From assembly GCF_004210375.1 (NCBI RefSeq), contig NC_134834.1, positions 152,973,290 to 153,037,289 of the forward strand: 64,000 nucleotides of DNA. Reading direction: 5' to 3'. Of the stretch, positions 10,863 through 22,690 are shown piece after piece. Position 1 is the first letter of the stretch. Each line of letters opens with the position of its first letter. Both the position numbers and the translations under genes were made by a program. The stretch is from Tachypleus tridentatus (Eukaryota; Arthropoda; Merostomata; Xiphosura; Limulidae). The notes beneath the pieces are model-generated. The model worked only from the letters and a program-made list of their open reading frames with translations, was not told the DNA's origin and made no database searches.

Positions 10863-12640
10863 TTATTTGTGGCTCGGGTGGGCTTGCTTTTGTTCACAAA
10901 GTAGTTCAATATTTGGAGTTATGGTTCTTACCTGTAAGTGCAAATCATCTTTAATACTTAGCCTGTTCCTAAATATGGTCTTTGTAGCTGTTTTAAATTG
11001 AAAATTTGTTGGGAAACTCATCAAAATTTTCAAAGCTCTGTTACTTATTTCAGGGTATTCCATGGCCATTTGAGTCCAAAATTGTGAAACTTCTTTCTGC
11101 TGAAATTTGTTTTTAGGGTGTAATCAGTTAACTTTTCTATAAGCTGTTCTTTCTCTTTCAAAGTCAAATCCTTAGTATTTGCAGAGTCAACAAAGGGATC
11201 TTGAAACCACAGTATTTTTTCTAACTGAGGAGGGGAAGTACTCCTCAATAGTTTTTAGAAATCAGATATATGCTGCAAGACTGAAACTTCTGCATTTTCA
11301 CTTAAGGAAATTTCATTCGTAAGTAAAAACGACTGAGATTTTGGAAGCAATCAAGTTCTTCCATAAGTATATATTCACCCAAAAGTTTTAGCTTACGATG
11401 AAGCGCTTTCATTTTACTCTGAGCTTTGAGTACGTTACGCTGGTACCCTGTATTCTAGCATTCACTTCATTTAATAAGACAAATACGTCCAAAAGGTAAG
11501 CCACTTTCTGCATTCAGCATTTGTTCCTTAATTTGTATGCAAGTTCAAAATGGCATTCAGATAAAAAGAAACATATCTCCTTACGCAGTTCGTAAAAAAC
11601 CGAGCAAGCGCTTTTCTCCGAGAAAGCCATCAAACTTCAGTGTGAAGCAGCAAATTGTTATCCACACTTTCCATATCCTTACAGAGTAAACTGGAGATCC
11701 CTGCATTGAGTGGTATTGATTTTATAAAATTAACTATTTTTATGACATCAACCAGTATCTCTTTTAACTCTTCTGGCATTCGTTTCATTGCAAGTGCATG
11801 ACGAAGACAGCAGTGGATACTCTCGATGTCTGAGTTTTTATTTCTTATGCGTGCCACAGCGCCTGAAACCATTTCAATCACAGCTGCAGCCCTATCAGTG
11901 CAAGTACTTGAGCAAAGATGCTATTGGATCTCGTGTTCTTCCATAAATAAATCGATCAGTTTAAATATATTTTCGCCTGTTGTTTGAGTAGGTAAATGTT
12001 TGCAAATTAGCATATCTTCGTGAATATAGCGAAAAAACTATTAGCTTCGTGAATATAGCGAACAAACATAAGCAACATCGCATAACCTGCGACATCTGTT
12101 GATTCATCCATCTGAAGCGTAAAAGTTGGACTCCTTTTACACCGTCTTTTTAACTCCGTTAAGCAATTTACTGACATATCCTTGATTCTTCGAGAAACCG
12201 ATTTGTCAGAAAGGGGTGCAAAGTTAATGTTTTTAAAAATGTTCTCATCAGTCGTGCACTCTACCAAATCTTTTGTGCATGGTTTTATCAAATTTTATGC
12301 AATTGTACGAGCTTCACCTGCACTTGCAAACGGTAAATAACACGATATGAAGCAATAAGACCCCTTTGTTGTCCTGAAGGACAAATGAACGAAATGTAGC
12401 TTTCCTTGCATTTAATTACAAATACTTTCTTTTGAAATACTCGAAAGTTGGATTTTTTAATTGTGAGTGTTCAGTTTCTAGATGTCGTTTGGATGCAAAC
12501 CACTTTTACTCAACACTATACCACATTCAACACACAATCCACTAGGTCCATCTCCAAAACCTGTCCATGTAAAAATCATATTAAGTACAACTTTCGTCAT
12601 ATTTTCTTTTCTTTCTTGTTTCACTACTTTTTGCATCATT
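10863..12640 (-). pseudogene. hAT transposase with BED finger, broken
   Basis: N-terminal remains (about 12640-12400) resemble a BED zinc finger: CVECGIVLSKSGLHP and a following H..H. The frame 12291-12007 contains LQMDESTDVAGYAML, the first catalytic-Asp segment of ZBED5/SCAND3-type transposases. About 11910-11860 reads CTDRAAAVIEMVSG, the second Asp segment. Then follow HCCLRHALAMKRMP (11881-11630) and the hAT dimerisation region with EISNRALKILMSFPT and RNRLSIKDDL (11069-10863), ending KQAHPSH. The usual CESGFS string after FPT is replaced. Several stops and frameshifts separate the frames. Domesticated vertebrate relatives exist, but this copy is plainly dead. Confidence 0.8.
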
Positions 12641-13029
12641 CTTCGTTGAAGTGCTTACACGAGACGATAATGCCGATGAATTCGTATTAGGCCTAGAAAG
12701 ATTTTTACTCGCATCAGATTTATTACTGATATTCAGCCACTTATCGGCAACTAATTATTAATTTGTCTAAAAACGTATTCTTATATCTTTGGCACTTCAA
12801 AAGTATTTTCACTGAAACAAAATGGCTTCTTAATGAAAACTCGTTCAAGCACTTGAGTTTTTTCATCACACAATGACATGTTGACCTACGATCCGTATTG
12901 GCATAACGAAGTCAGAAATATCGATTTGTGGAAAAAGGCTAGGCCGCTAAAGTAATATATTTTTCTAAAGGAAAAGGGTAATATATTATTTTTACAATTT
13001 TTAACAGAAATTTTAAAGCCAAATAACAA

Positions 13030-13337
13030 AATATTAAACCAGATCTGGCGTGCGTCTAGATCTCTAACGAAATGAAACATGACGTCATGCGGGCGTATGA
13101 CGTCATAGAGCTCATTGGTATCAAGTTTGTCTAATTAAACTACAATGAATCTAACCTGACCTAACAATTACCATTTATAATTGTCATAAATATAATTATA
13201 CTTCATATAAATATACTTTGAAATTGAAACAACTGATAGTGCATCACAATGTTTCAAATTTGGACAAGTTTTAGCTATGACGTCATGTTTCATTTGTTTC
13301 GAGATTTAACCGCTAAGCCAGATTTGGCTTTTAAAAG
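13030..13337. mobile_element. MITE-like foldback element nested in the hAT
   Basis: The left arm 13039-13088 and right arm 13277-13327 are inverted repeats of about 50 bp; conserved blocks include ATCTGGC, ATCTC.AAC.AAATG and AAACATGACGTCAT. The spacer of about 190 bp is AT-rich and has no open frame. Three TGACGTCA palindromes occur, at 13080-13087, 13098-13105 and 13278-13285; the second appears to be a small local duplication at the inner edge of the left arm. No clean target-site duplication is evident, so the superfamily is unknown. Confidence 0.6.
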
Positions 13338-13837
13338 ATAGTTGGCATCACTACCCAGGATTGACCGATATTTCATACGAAAATTACTAGGCTATCTTGC
13401 ATCTTCAATGACGCGTGCGATCTTGAGATGGTGCCATATTTACTAGCAACCACTGGTGCCACTGTCGAAGTTAATTGAGATTGTATTAACACTTTCACAG
13501 CGAAAACTTTTCCTAAGCTAAATAAAATGGTCTGGCGCTAGGCAGAAGAAAATAAGGCTTAATACGAGATAAACGTGTTATATTAAAAATATATTTCACT
13601 TTTTTATACAACGTATTCTAATTCAATTTTATAGTTTCAGGAAAAAATATTAACATTCTAAAATTTCCTTGAGGAGCCCTTGGGCTCTGCGGAGCATATT
13701 TTGAAAAACAATTCTCTAGATCACGCTATCACATACTCTGCCGACACATCAGTTATGGGTTGTGTCAATGTATCAACCAATTTACAAGTCTACCCATCTC
13801 TAACTTAGCCAATAACAACAACTACATACCAATATTT

Positions 13838-14690
13838 TTTTCAGTTCTCAGATCGATATGTGGCGTGTATCAGTTTTGCATGATGCCATTCAGCCTCAGT
13901 AATGTACCCATCTTGTTCGAAAAACTAATAGCGTTTATACTTAAGGGATTGAAATAAGAGATGCCTTGTGTATATTAATAGTATTTTGGTGTTTGGTCAC
14001 ATGTTTGAGTTTTCAGTTGAGAATCTTGGAATTATATTCCAGAAGACAAACAAAGATGACCTGAGATTAAAATCAGAAATGTACACTCATGTGCATGGAA
14101 TTAGAATTTCTCAATAACATTGTAGTGAGAGATGAAGTCTCTAAAGGCCCAGCTGTGACCAAGTGAGAAGTCCACGGTTTTCTTACTTTCATGTTGTATG
14201 CCACAAGTAATTTGTGGTCAAAATATCCTAGGTAGCAGTACCATTTTATATCCTCATTTAAATTGATATGCACATTTGATTGTAACAAGGAATTTGACCA
14301 ATCAATATGTAAAACTTGCTCTACTATCACACATTGATGACAGCAACAGTAGAATCAGAGTGTTTGTTGTTACCCCAGTTTCCAGAAAGGAGTACAATCT
14401 GTAATCATGTACACTAAACTTACACTCCTGGCTCCCAACCACTAATACTGTACAACAAAGGTAGAATTGCTTGGAACTGTAGTCTTTACAAAACGCCGTC
14501 ATTATTACTTGTGTGGTAGGAAGTTCGCCATCTGGTTGGAACATACTTCACTTAAGTAATTAATGAACTTTAAAAACGGGAAATGGATTGTAGCCTGTTG
14601 ATAACAAATTTGCAATAACATGATAATTACATGGGCAGGCAATGTGGAAATGTACATGCTGCACGATAAAGTATCGTCCTTTCATAAAAT
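13838..14690 (+). pseudogene. Ty3/gypsy pol remnant: RT palm to RNase H
   Basis: The plus strand reads GVYQFCMMPFSLSNVP (family form 'GLYQF.RMPFGLCNAP'), then FILKGLK, CVY.NSILVFGH where the YLDDI catalytic box should be, and FSVENLGIIFQK. Further on come segments for the RT-RNase H linker and the RNase H: TTKVELLGTVVFTK, then YLCGRKFAIWLEHTSLK (family '...YLLGRKFTVRTDHASLK'), and ITWAGNVEMYM near 14640. The Asp pair of the RT active site is lost and frames shift repeatedly. No LTRs are recognised. Whether an integrase part continues to about 15000 is unclear. Confidence 0.75.
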
Positions 14691-15264
14691 ATCGCTATCC
14701 TTAATGCATTGTAGAAGTTAATACCATAGCCACTTCCACCATAGCAATGATAAGCCATGAAACATTATATTCTGTTGATAGATCAGTGATTAGCACTTCA
14801 GAAGCTCTTAGAAGTGTAACTAAAGGACGACAACCTAGTATGGAGAATTCTTGTTGTGTAACAAGGTAAAGTCGGACCAGTAATAATACTGGAGTGCAGC
14901 ATAGTCACATGTAACTTGATACACTTATTTGGCCAATCATAAATATAGATCTGCTGTAATGGTAATGTTGCTATAAATATTTGATCTGTGGTACTCAGAT
15001 CATGCTGCAACTTGTGATCTCAAGGGCTCTACAGTGAGAGAGGTTCTCAGATTTTACATAACAAAAATACTAGATAACATCAGGCTATTACTAGGATGTG
15101 CTCACATTTGATTATTCTTCTAGTAATATTCATGTTTAGGTGCTCAATACTGGTGTCAACCAGCTAAAACAGGGTAAAACTACAAAAGATGATTTTTGGT
15201 TTCCTCTATGTAGAATATCCTTGGACATATCGCTCATATACATCTGAGAACTGAAAACAAAACT
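14691..15264. other. Unassigned sequence between gypsy and Tc1 remnants
   Basis: Possibly decayed gypsy integrase or the missing 5' part of the following Tc1. I cannot find integrase HHCC or DDE motifs, a Tc1 HTH domain or a left TIR. Confidence 0.35.
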
Positions 15265-16010
15265 GAGTACCAGACTGTCTCTGGAAGCAACGTCAGTACA
15301 AGAAATGTTCATCCCGTACTTCATAAAATGGGTTTCCATGGTTGAGTAGCCGCACAGAAGCCTAAGATCATCATGCGCAATGCCAAACGTCGGGTGGAAT
15401 GGTGTAAAGCACTCTGTCATTGGATTCTGGATCAGTAGAAACGTGTCCTCTGGAATGATGAATCATACTTAACTAACTTGCAGTCTGATGGACGCATCTA
15501 GGTTTGACAGGGGCCAGGAGAACATTAACTGCCTGAATGCATAATGCCAACTGTAAAGTTTTGTGGAGAAGGAATAATGGTCTGGGGCTGTTTTTCATTG
15601 TTTGGGCTAGGCTTTTTAATTCCAGTGAAGGGAATTCTTAATGCTACAGCATACAATGACATTATAGAGAATTGTGTGCTTCCACCTTTGTGGCAACAGT
15701 TTAGGGATGGCTCTTTTTGTTTCACCATGACAATGTCCCCGTGCACAAAGCAAGGTCCATAAAGACATGGTTTTCCGAGGTTAGTGTGAAAGAACTTGAC
15801 TGGCCTGCGCAGAGTCCTGACCTCAATCCCATCGAATACCTTTGGGATGAATTGGAACGCCGACTGCGAACCAGGCGTTCTCGTCCTACCACACTAGTGC
15901 TCTTGTGGCTGAATAGGAGCGAATCCCCACAGCCATGTTCCAAAATCTAGTAAAAAGCTTTCCCAGAAGAGTAGAAGCTGTTATAGCAGCAAAGAAGGGA
16001 CCAACTCCAT
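15265..16010 (+). pseudogene. Tc1 transposase (DD34E), broken
   Basis: The sequence starts with SGSNVSTRNVHPVLHKMGFHG-like coding, the end of the second HTH. The first Asp is in WNDES (codon at 15457), the second in [12 protein letters not shown] (codon at 15729) and the Glu in NPIEYLWDELERRLR (codon at 15834). The D-to-E spacing is 34 residues, as in DD34E Tc1 transposases. The three catalytic residues are intact. Stops occur in the segment between GRI and GPGE, and a frameshift separates 15544-15762 from 15717-15950. The C-terminal EAVIAAK..P block is near 16000. The N-terminal DNA-binding half is missing. Confidence 0.85.
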
Positions 16011-16100
16011 GTTAATGCCCATAGTTTGGGAATGAGATGTTCAACAAGCACATAGGCGTATGATGGTCGGATGTCTACATACTTTTGGCCATGTAGTGTA
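15265..16100 (+). mobile_element. Tc1-like transposon, 5' part missing
   Basis: The right end ends in ATACTTTTGGCCATGTAGTGTA (about 16079-16100), a classic Tc1 terminal inverted repeat in reverse orientation. No matching left TIR is found. The retained part carries the transposase from the end of the DNA-binding domain to the C-terminus. The element lies just downstream of the gypsy remnant and may have inserted into it. Confidence 0.8.
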
Positions 16101-17242
16101 CCTTCACCACTTGCAATTATCAAAACAATACCCACTGACTAGACTCACTTGGATGGCGTGATATAATGGACGGTCTACCACTCTTCTGGCTGCTCGTGTG
16201 TCAAGCAGGTACTCATCCCATCATTCTTGTTGTCTCATAGACATGAACCAAGTTCCACCTAGAACTGAGAGAAGGAAGCCGGGCTTAACATTAAACTCTT
16301 CAGTGCAAGTATTACACTGTGCTTCTCAAACTAGTGGCAAAACCAAACTTCAAATCGATCTATTTTCCTGATCATTTATAAAAGCATCAATTATTTTTTG
16401 TTTGTTGACTTTGATATAGTAAGCTGTTGAACAGTATTAATAGTCTTGCAGTAAAGGCACTTCTGAGTGGTTGGTATTTATTGAGCCATCATTAGAAACC
16501 AATAGCTTTTCCACCTTTTCTGCTTAGTAAAATCAAAGAATTCCATTTACTAATACCCCATCAAACCATAAATGGAGTAGTGGCTTTGCTTCACTTATCT
16601 TGGATGAGTTTTCAGGAAGTGGCATCATCAGTAGTTGCTGTGGTCTTGCCCATTCACTGGAAACCAGTCCTGTTGTTGCATCTAATCCAGGTTGGACTTT
16701 CTATTTCTAAGTCAAGCCATTTGAGATATTTACCTACTTGAAACACTTCAAAAACAGTTTAGATCTTTTCTTAAAAACACTGAAGATCATGGATAAAATC
16801 GACCTTGCCTTGGATACAGGAACATATGTTGCTGGTCAAAGCCTCTCTCTTATTAATATATAACCAATGCCTGATGTTGTAAGTTAGAGGTGGTAGATGC
16901 ATTTGGGATCCATGAGACTCAGTCATTCCCTGGTCTACAGCAGTAGCGCAACCTTTTGGCAGTTCATTTTGCATCTTTGCATAACATTAGGTGTCAATGA
17001 GATACCTTCAACCAGCAAATTCCCTCTCCCATCTAGTAAAAAATAAAAAGTACAACTCATCTTTGTACCATAAGTCGTGGAAAAGAACAACCAAATATCG
17101 AGTTTGCGGAAATGACAGATTCTGGACAGTAAATGAGTAAAGAAAGATTTTTAGTTTTTTGACCAAATTTTAATTGTACTTTCTTTCACAAATTTAATTA
17201 TTAACTTAACGATGACATTATTTATAGTAGTGAACATACCCA
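16101..17242. other. Non-coding, no recognised feature
   Basis: Moderately AT-rich sequence without recognisable coding blocks or repeats. The 67-codon frame at 16771-16974 (-) shows no motif. Confidence 0.45.
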
Positions 17243-17440
17243 AAACCAAGCATGTTTGCCCTTTCAGCCCTGAGAGTATTGTAACATGATTTCAACTGTT
17301 ATAATATTTAGTATTATCCAGTTTGGTTAATACTTGCTGGAAGTATTATAACATGATTGTCAATTACTCTATTTGGCTCAGAGTAGCCCAAGAGTTAGTG
17401 GTGGGCTCTTCCAGCTGCTTTTCCTCCCTTTGATAGAGAG
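17243..17440 (+). mobile_element. SINE1 fragment with internal duplication
   Basis: Matches the SINE1 body from GCATGTTTGCCCTTTCAGCC through GTAGCCCAAGAGTTAGTGG to AGCTGCTTTTCCTCCCT. The segment GTATTATAACATGATT...CA..T appears twice (about 17276-17325 and 17342-17375), so the copy carries a ~66-bp internal duplication. Head and tail are missing. Confidence 0.65.
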
Positions 17441-17482
17441 TGAGATTTATTACAAAACTGATAAATATTGGTTTTAAGTGCT

Positions 17483-17605
17483 TCGTCCTCCAGAGGGACA
17501 GTGGTAAGTCTTCAGATTGACAGTGCTAAAATCAAGTGTTTGATTCCCTACATGGACACAGAGGATAGTCGAATGTGGCTTTGTAATAACAAAACACACA
17601 CACCT
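17483..17605 (+). mobile_element. SINE2 copy (tRNA-derived)
   Basis: Starts CCTCCAGAGGGACAGTGGTAAG (A-box region), has the B-box-like TGTTTGATTCCC and ends with the SINE2 tail GGCTTTGTAATAAC followed by an ACACAC run. It lies 43 bp downstream of a SINE1 fragment in the same orientation. Confidence 0.7.
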
Positions 17606-20600
17606 TCAGTGCCTCACCCATTTTTGGTGTATAAACCACAATCTTTAGAACACTACCCAACTTATACAAGAGGTATTTCAAAGAATCTCTTGTCTCTCAT
17701 TATTCTGCCCAAATGATAAGTTCTGGTGTTAAATGAAACGCCTCTTTAGCAACGATTTTTGAGACAAAATATGTATTTAAAATTATAATTTTGATGCCTC
17801 TGATTTTGAATAGAAAGGAAAAGGTAAAGAAATATCACTAAATCAGAACAAGATGGTCGTGTGTGTGTGCACAAAGGTAAAAGATTGCTGTTTTTCTTTT
17901 TTTATTGGAAAGGATTTATATCCACAGAAACTTTGCGGCAAACTTGCAATTAGTGCAAGCAAGTCAATAACAGCAGTGCTCTTCACTGAGTTGAGGATCT
18001 CTATAGGTTACATCCTTTGCTATATTGTATAAGAATGTCCAATCACATGGTTAATACTTGTCATTATGTGTTAGCGTAATGTTTTCTTATAAGTAAGATG
18101 AATTGTAATGATAGAGTTCTAGTCAATTTATGAGATAAGTCATTCAGTGGAAATAAAATCCTGAGAGATGGAAGCACTAGTGATTCATTTACAAACCCAG
18201 TAAACATTAACAGCCCAGAGTCTTACACAAGTATGCATAATGAGTCATATGCTTTCAACATATAAGTAAAGATCAATTTGCAAGTTACATCAAGTGTCTG
18301 TTATGTCTATCCTTATTAGCTTAATATTGCTCTTCAACCAAATTCAGATTTAGTCTTTGATTATTCTAATTAATGAGTTCATTATAAGACAAATACTCAC
18401 TTGGAGACTAGTTTCAACTAAGAATACTACAAAATAGGTAAGAAAGAGAAATTTTTATTGAGAGAAGATTTATTGTGGGGTTTTCTGTTTTTACTAAATA
18501 GCATTTTACCCTTACTTGATCTTTTAAGGTTAAATAGGCTAAAGAAAACACTTTTACTGAAGGAATAGCATATTTTCAAAGTACAAGAACTCTCGACCAA
18601 GAAGGAATGTTTGCCACTGGAAAGAGGTTTATGGTCCATAAGAAGTATTGTTCTGGATATAGGACTTTTACTAATGCTGCAAAAGGTCCCTAACATTAAT
18701 CAGCCTACAACCAGAGACTCAGGATAATTGGTCAATGTCCGGTGCACCCAGACCAGTAGATCAAAATTCTGTTTTCTAAAGTGATCTCAGCAGAAGTGAA
18801 ATGAGAACGACTTAGGGTAGCAGATGAAGCAGAATAGTATATAGCAAGTAAAAGACCACTTACAAAGATCTTTTCAGGCAGTGTCAACCAGAGTACTGCA
18901 GTTAAAACTATGGTCAACCACCTAAGAAGAACTGGAAGTGCCATTGTCAGTTTGAACCATTTTCCCAGCAGGTGAGACAGTAGACATTTACGACTAAGAA
19001 CTATTAATCTTGGGACATTGGTAATCCTCCTTCCTTTCCGAGGGGTTGACAACAAAAAAGTATGGATAAAAAAAACATAAAATATTTTTGTCAACAAAGA
19101 ATACGGAACTGATCAAAACCCAAGCAAATAATTACCCAAAGCTAAGCTCCAACTCTAATATATACATACACTGCATTAAATAAAAACCTTAACCCTAAAC
19201 TTGTTTACAACACATCAAAATAAATTATGTTATGCATTCACTTTAAATTAATGTGAAGATAGCCTTTTAACAAAGAAAACAACACATACTAGTAATATCT
19301 CTTAATTCAATATCCATTGTAAATAACGTCATTGATGGAATGTAGAGATGCATGTCCTGGTTCCAGTCGTTATTTAAACTGTTGCAACAGTTGGCTTCAC
19401 CCTCATCAATATACAATAGTGTTTGCAACTTTAGAGATGGTCTCCACTTTTGTGGTAGTGGCTTCTGGAGGTGGCCAAAAGAGTTTCTCCATTTTGGTGA
19501 GTACCTTCATGGGGATGTGGGTTGTTCTTGATGAAGTGGTAGATGGATGGACAGCTGACACAATGAACGTAAAGGGCACATCTGAACTCACCTTTCCTGA
19601 CTATTTAACATAGCATTACTGGAATCACCAGTTGTGAGATAATTGATAATGATTTAGGACACTCCAAGGTCTGGATGATCAAACTCATAGTTGCAGTCTC
19701 CATATCTCCCATGTTTAATACATCATTGAGCAGTGCATCTTCATCCACTGGTTCGAAAGGCGTGAAATTCAATCCAACCCATGGCAAAAAAAGACAACAC
19801 TTGAATCTTCACAGTATTGTATTGCATAAATCAAAAATAAAGACTCATTATTAGTTCCTTCCATCTCAGAAACTCTGGGGAAGTTTCTGCAACAAAGAAC
19901 AAATACTAAATAACCACTACTGAATAGTTTAAAACATGAAGATAGCCAGTAGGTTTTAACTTAATCTTGAATAGGCAAAGTCAAGATTAAAAACACAAGA
20001 TCAAACAAACTCTGATTGATCAGAGAAACTTGGGTGGGACTGTAGGATAAGGTTGAAATTTCATTATTTCAAAAATATACTATGTCCTATACTTTACATT
20101 AGGACTATGCAAAAAACAAAAAGTGGAGACGAGTATATCCAAACCGACTGCCTGCAAACTTAGATATATTCAGGTTACGAATTTGAACACAAATTCTATG
20201 GCTTTTTTATATATGTCTTATAATTCTTCTGTACTTCATTATTTTACTTTTTCAATTTTGTTGTTATAATTCTTCTTCACATTGCGTATGGCATTTTTAA
20301 CTCTATTACGTACATTGTTAATATCGTTTTCCATCAGAGTAATAATATAGATTTACAGTTCTTCCGTAAATCTAACATCTCGTGCTCTTTCTTCTTGATA
20401 TTCTTTCCATTGTTTTATAATTTCTATTCAAGTTATAATCTCACTTCAACGACATGTATTCATCTTCAAGTTCAGTCTTTATTTTTCCAAAATAGTTCCA
20501 GTTCTGATAACAGTGTTGAAAAGACTTCTACTGTAGGTTCGAGCAGCTATATATATTCTGTAAAATAGAATGCAAAATCCAGTACACTCACTGATAATGA

Positions 20601-21234
20601 AAGCATTGTGTTATTTCGACTACTAGCTGTATAACTTATACTGTTTTACGTAATTAACGATAGGCCTAACTTCACAAATAATGCTAAACGATTTTATGCT
20701 AATTTTCTTGTACATATAGAACTTTTCGCATCTCTGGTTGTTATAGTAGTTTGTTGACACACAGAATTAAAATATTTAGCACTGAAATAATCTAGTATAG
20801 TAGTCTTCACTGAACAGGCAAAAGAAATGATAATAAAAATCTGCAGACTATAATATTTTTAACAATCTAGATATGAACAAACAACACCCTGATAAAAATG
20901 TATGAACTATATTCTTTTCCTGAAGAAAAAATCAACTATAATAAACGCTAAAATTTAATGTTCTATAAGTTTAAACTGAGAGATAACATCGATTATGAAT
21001 ATATTAAGTCGATATAGGATTTTAGACATAAAAGGAAAGCAGTGATAGCGACAAATGAACTAAGGATGACTTAGCCGTCCATATCTGAGTAGAAAACAGC
21101 AAAGTGTAGAAACTAAAGATATCTAATAGACTAAGTATGAACAAACGAAACTATAATGTTATTTTAGTCCATATTATTTTTCAGTGGTTTGTCTCCATAC
21201 CTTACAAGGTCCTTCTTTTAAAAATCTGGTGGAG
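17606..21234. other. Non-coding, no recognised feature
   Basis: No family is recognised in these 3.6 kb. At 19332-19613 both strands are open for 60-93 codons, with the minus strand continuing into another open frame to 19787; composition is less AT-rich there. I see no domain motif, splice context or homology I can name. The 121-codon frame at 18732-19097 (-) is hydrophobic without a motif. Confidence 0.4.
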
Positions 21235-21352
21235 AAAACCTGGACTGTGGACACAACGCTACACAATCGGCTATCTGTGCTGTACTCGCCACAGACATCA
21301 AACCTTGGTTTTTAGCGTTACATGTCCGCAGGCTCACCGCTGTGTTAGACGA
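21235..21352 (-). mobile_element. SINE3 copy, decayed
   Basis: The plus-strand text shows the reverse of SINE3: CGCTACACAATCGGCTATCTGTGC (tail), then CGCCACAGACATCAAACCTTGG (B-box region) and GTCCGCAGGCTCACCGCTGTG (A-box region). Several substitutions break the B box. Confidence 0.6.
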
Positions 21353-22406
21353 ACGAAATGATAAACTTAGTGATGTAACAGAAAAGAGATAATAATACGT
21401 TGGTAAAATAACATGCAGAACTTTTACAAAACCACTGTCGATTCGGTATCTTTATAACAACAGTCTTGTTGTTACAGGTTCCTTATCCGCTCCGTTGTTC
21501 AGTACTAACCAGGTTTCAGCACCTGTGATGGGCGCAATACATATAGCACATTGTATAGTTTTGCGGTTAACAACAAACACAGTTATTGCTGACCTCAGCA
21601 AAATGTTCTCACATTCCTAGTATAAGAACATTTGAAATACTATTCTGCCAAAGCAACATCAAACATTTAACCACTATAGTTTAGAAAACTATGTAATCTA
21701 GTGCTTTAACATTAACTTAGATATATGAATTATGTATATACTTTCGTTATTTTATGACAAATCTGTGGAGTCCCTCTAATGTTTCTCCTGGTAAAATTTT
21801 AATTAAGAGTTCAGTTTGTCCCTGGCATCTATACTTATTTCCCTACTTTTTCTGTATATAAACTATGCTTGGATTTTACTATGTAGAACTAGCTAACATT
21901 TACATATGTAATTACATATATATGTACTTATTTAACACATGATGCGAGGTGTCATTTACATATTAGTGTGTGTTTGAGTGTATTTATATATACATATACA
22001 TATGAAACCAAATCCGAGATATATCTTATGAGATTCGAGTCTAAAATAAATGTTGATTGAAGACCTTGTCATTATATACTACTTCACAATGGAAAATACC
22101 TGAGATAATAACACCTAAAATCGTTGGGATATTCTATCTATGAGGTGTGATCCAACTGCAAATATCAAACTGGTGAGCTGTCACGGAAGATCAAATTACG
22201 AGTTCTTTGATACTCAATCTTTCAAGTTGTACTGCCTTTCATGCACCAAGTCATATATATAGTCTAATCATTTCTTGTTTTTTCAGATATAATTCTTATC
22301 AGACGTTCTGATTTTTTGAAATACATAATATTAACTACATAAACTTATTTTTCTTATCCATTTTTTAGTTTACTTGATTTTTCTACAGTTTCTCTGCTTT
22401 GTTTTT
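21353..22406. other. AT-rich non-coding DNA
   Basis: No recognised feature. Confidence 0.45.
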
Positions 22407-22690
22407 CAGGCAATTGCAGCCCGTACAACCTTCTAATCCAGTGATGAGGTCCTCTGCCCAAACATCAAAGTGTTGCCACTTCAGACAATTGTAGTCCATG
22501 TAACGTTCTTGCCCAATAATGAAGACCTCAGTAAAGACATCAAAGAATCGCTACCTAAGACAGTTTTAATCTGTATAACCTCTATTCCACTAATGAAGGT
22601 CTAGTCAGAAGATCAAACTGCCCTCTACTGTAGGCAGTGTTTGTCTATGTAATATTTTAATCTAGTACAATCTGCTTTAAATCTTTTCAC
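22407..22690. repeat. Degenerate ~75-bp minisatellite, 3.7 units
   Basis: Units start at 22407, 22482, 22561 and 22635 with lengths of 75, 79 and 74 bp and a partial fourth. Each carries variants of CAGACAATTGTAGTCCATGTAA, then CCCAATAATGAAGACCTC and AAGACATCAAAG. The units are clearly diverged. Confidence 0.75.

Larger units (their letters stand above)
10628..13714 (-). mobile_element. hAT DNA transposon (ZBED/SCAND3-like), decayed
   Basis: The left end reads CAGGGGTTTCCAAACC then TTTTAGGCCTGCAGAGC, a typical hAT terminus. The right end, read inward, is AATTGTTTTTCAAA followed by CTCCGCAGAGCCC, so the TIRs match imperfectly. Flanks TCTAGACC (10621-10628) and TCTAGATC (13715-13722) agree at 7 of 8 positions, as expected for the 8-bp hAT duplication. 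A minus-strand transposase pseudogene fills the left two thirds. A MITE-like foldback is nested near the right end. The element is too broken to move itself. Confidence 0.75.

Noticed and set aside
13079..13106. Stand-alone CRE promoter element
   Set aside because: The TGACGTCA sites are part of the inverted arms of a mobile element and no gene lies next to them.
14073..14544. Two minus-strand open frames of 85 and 80 codons
   Set aside because: They are antisense shadows of the gypsy RT-RNase H remnant read on the plus strand.
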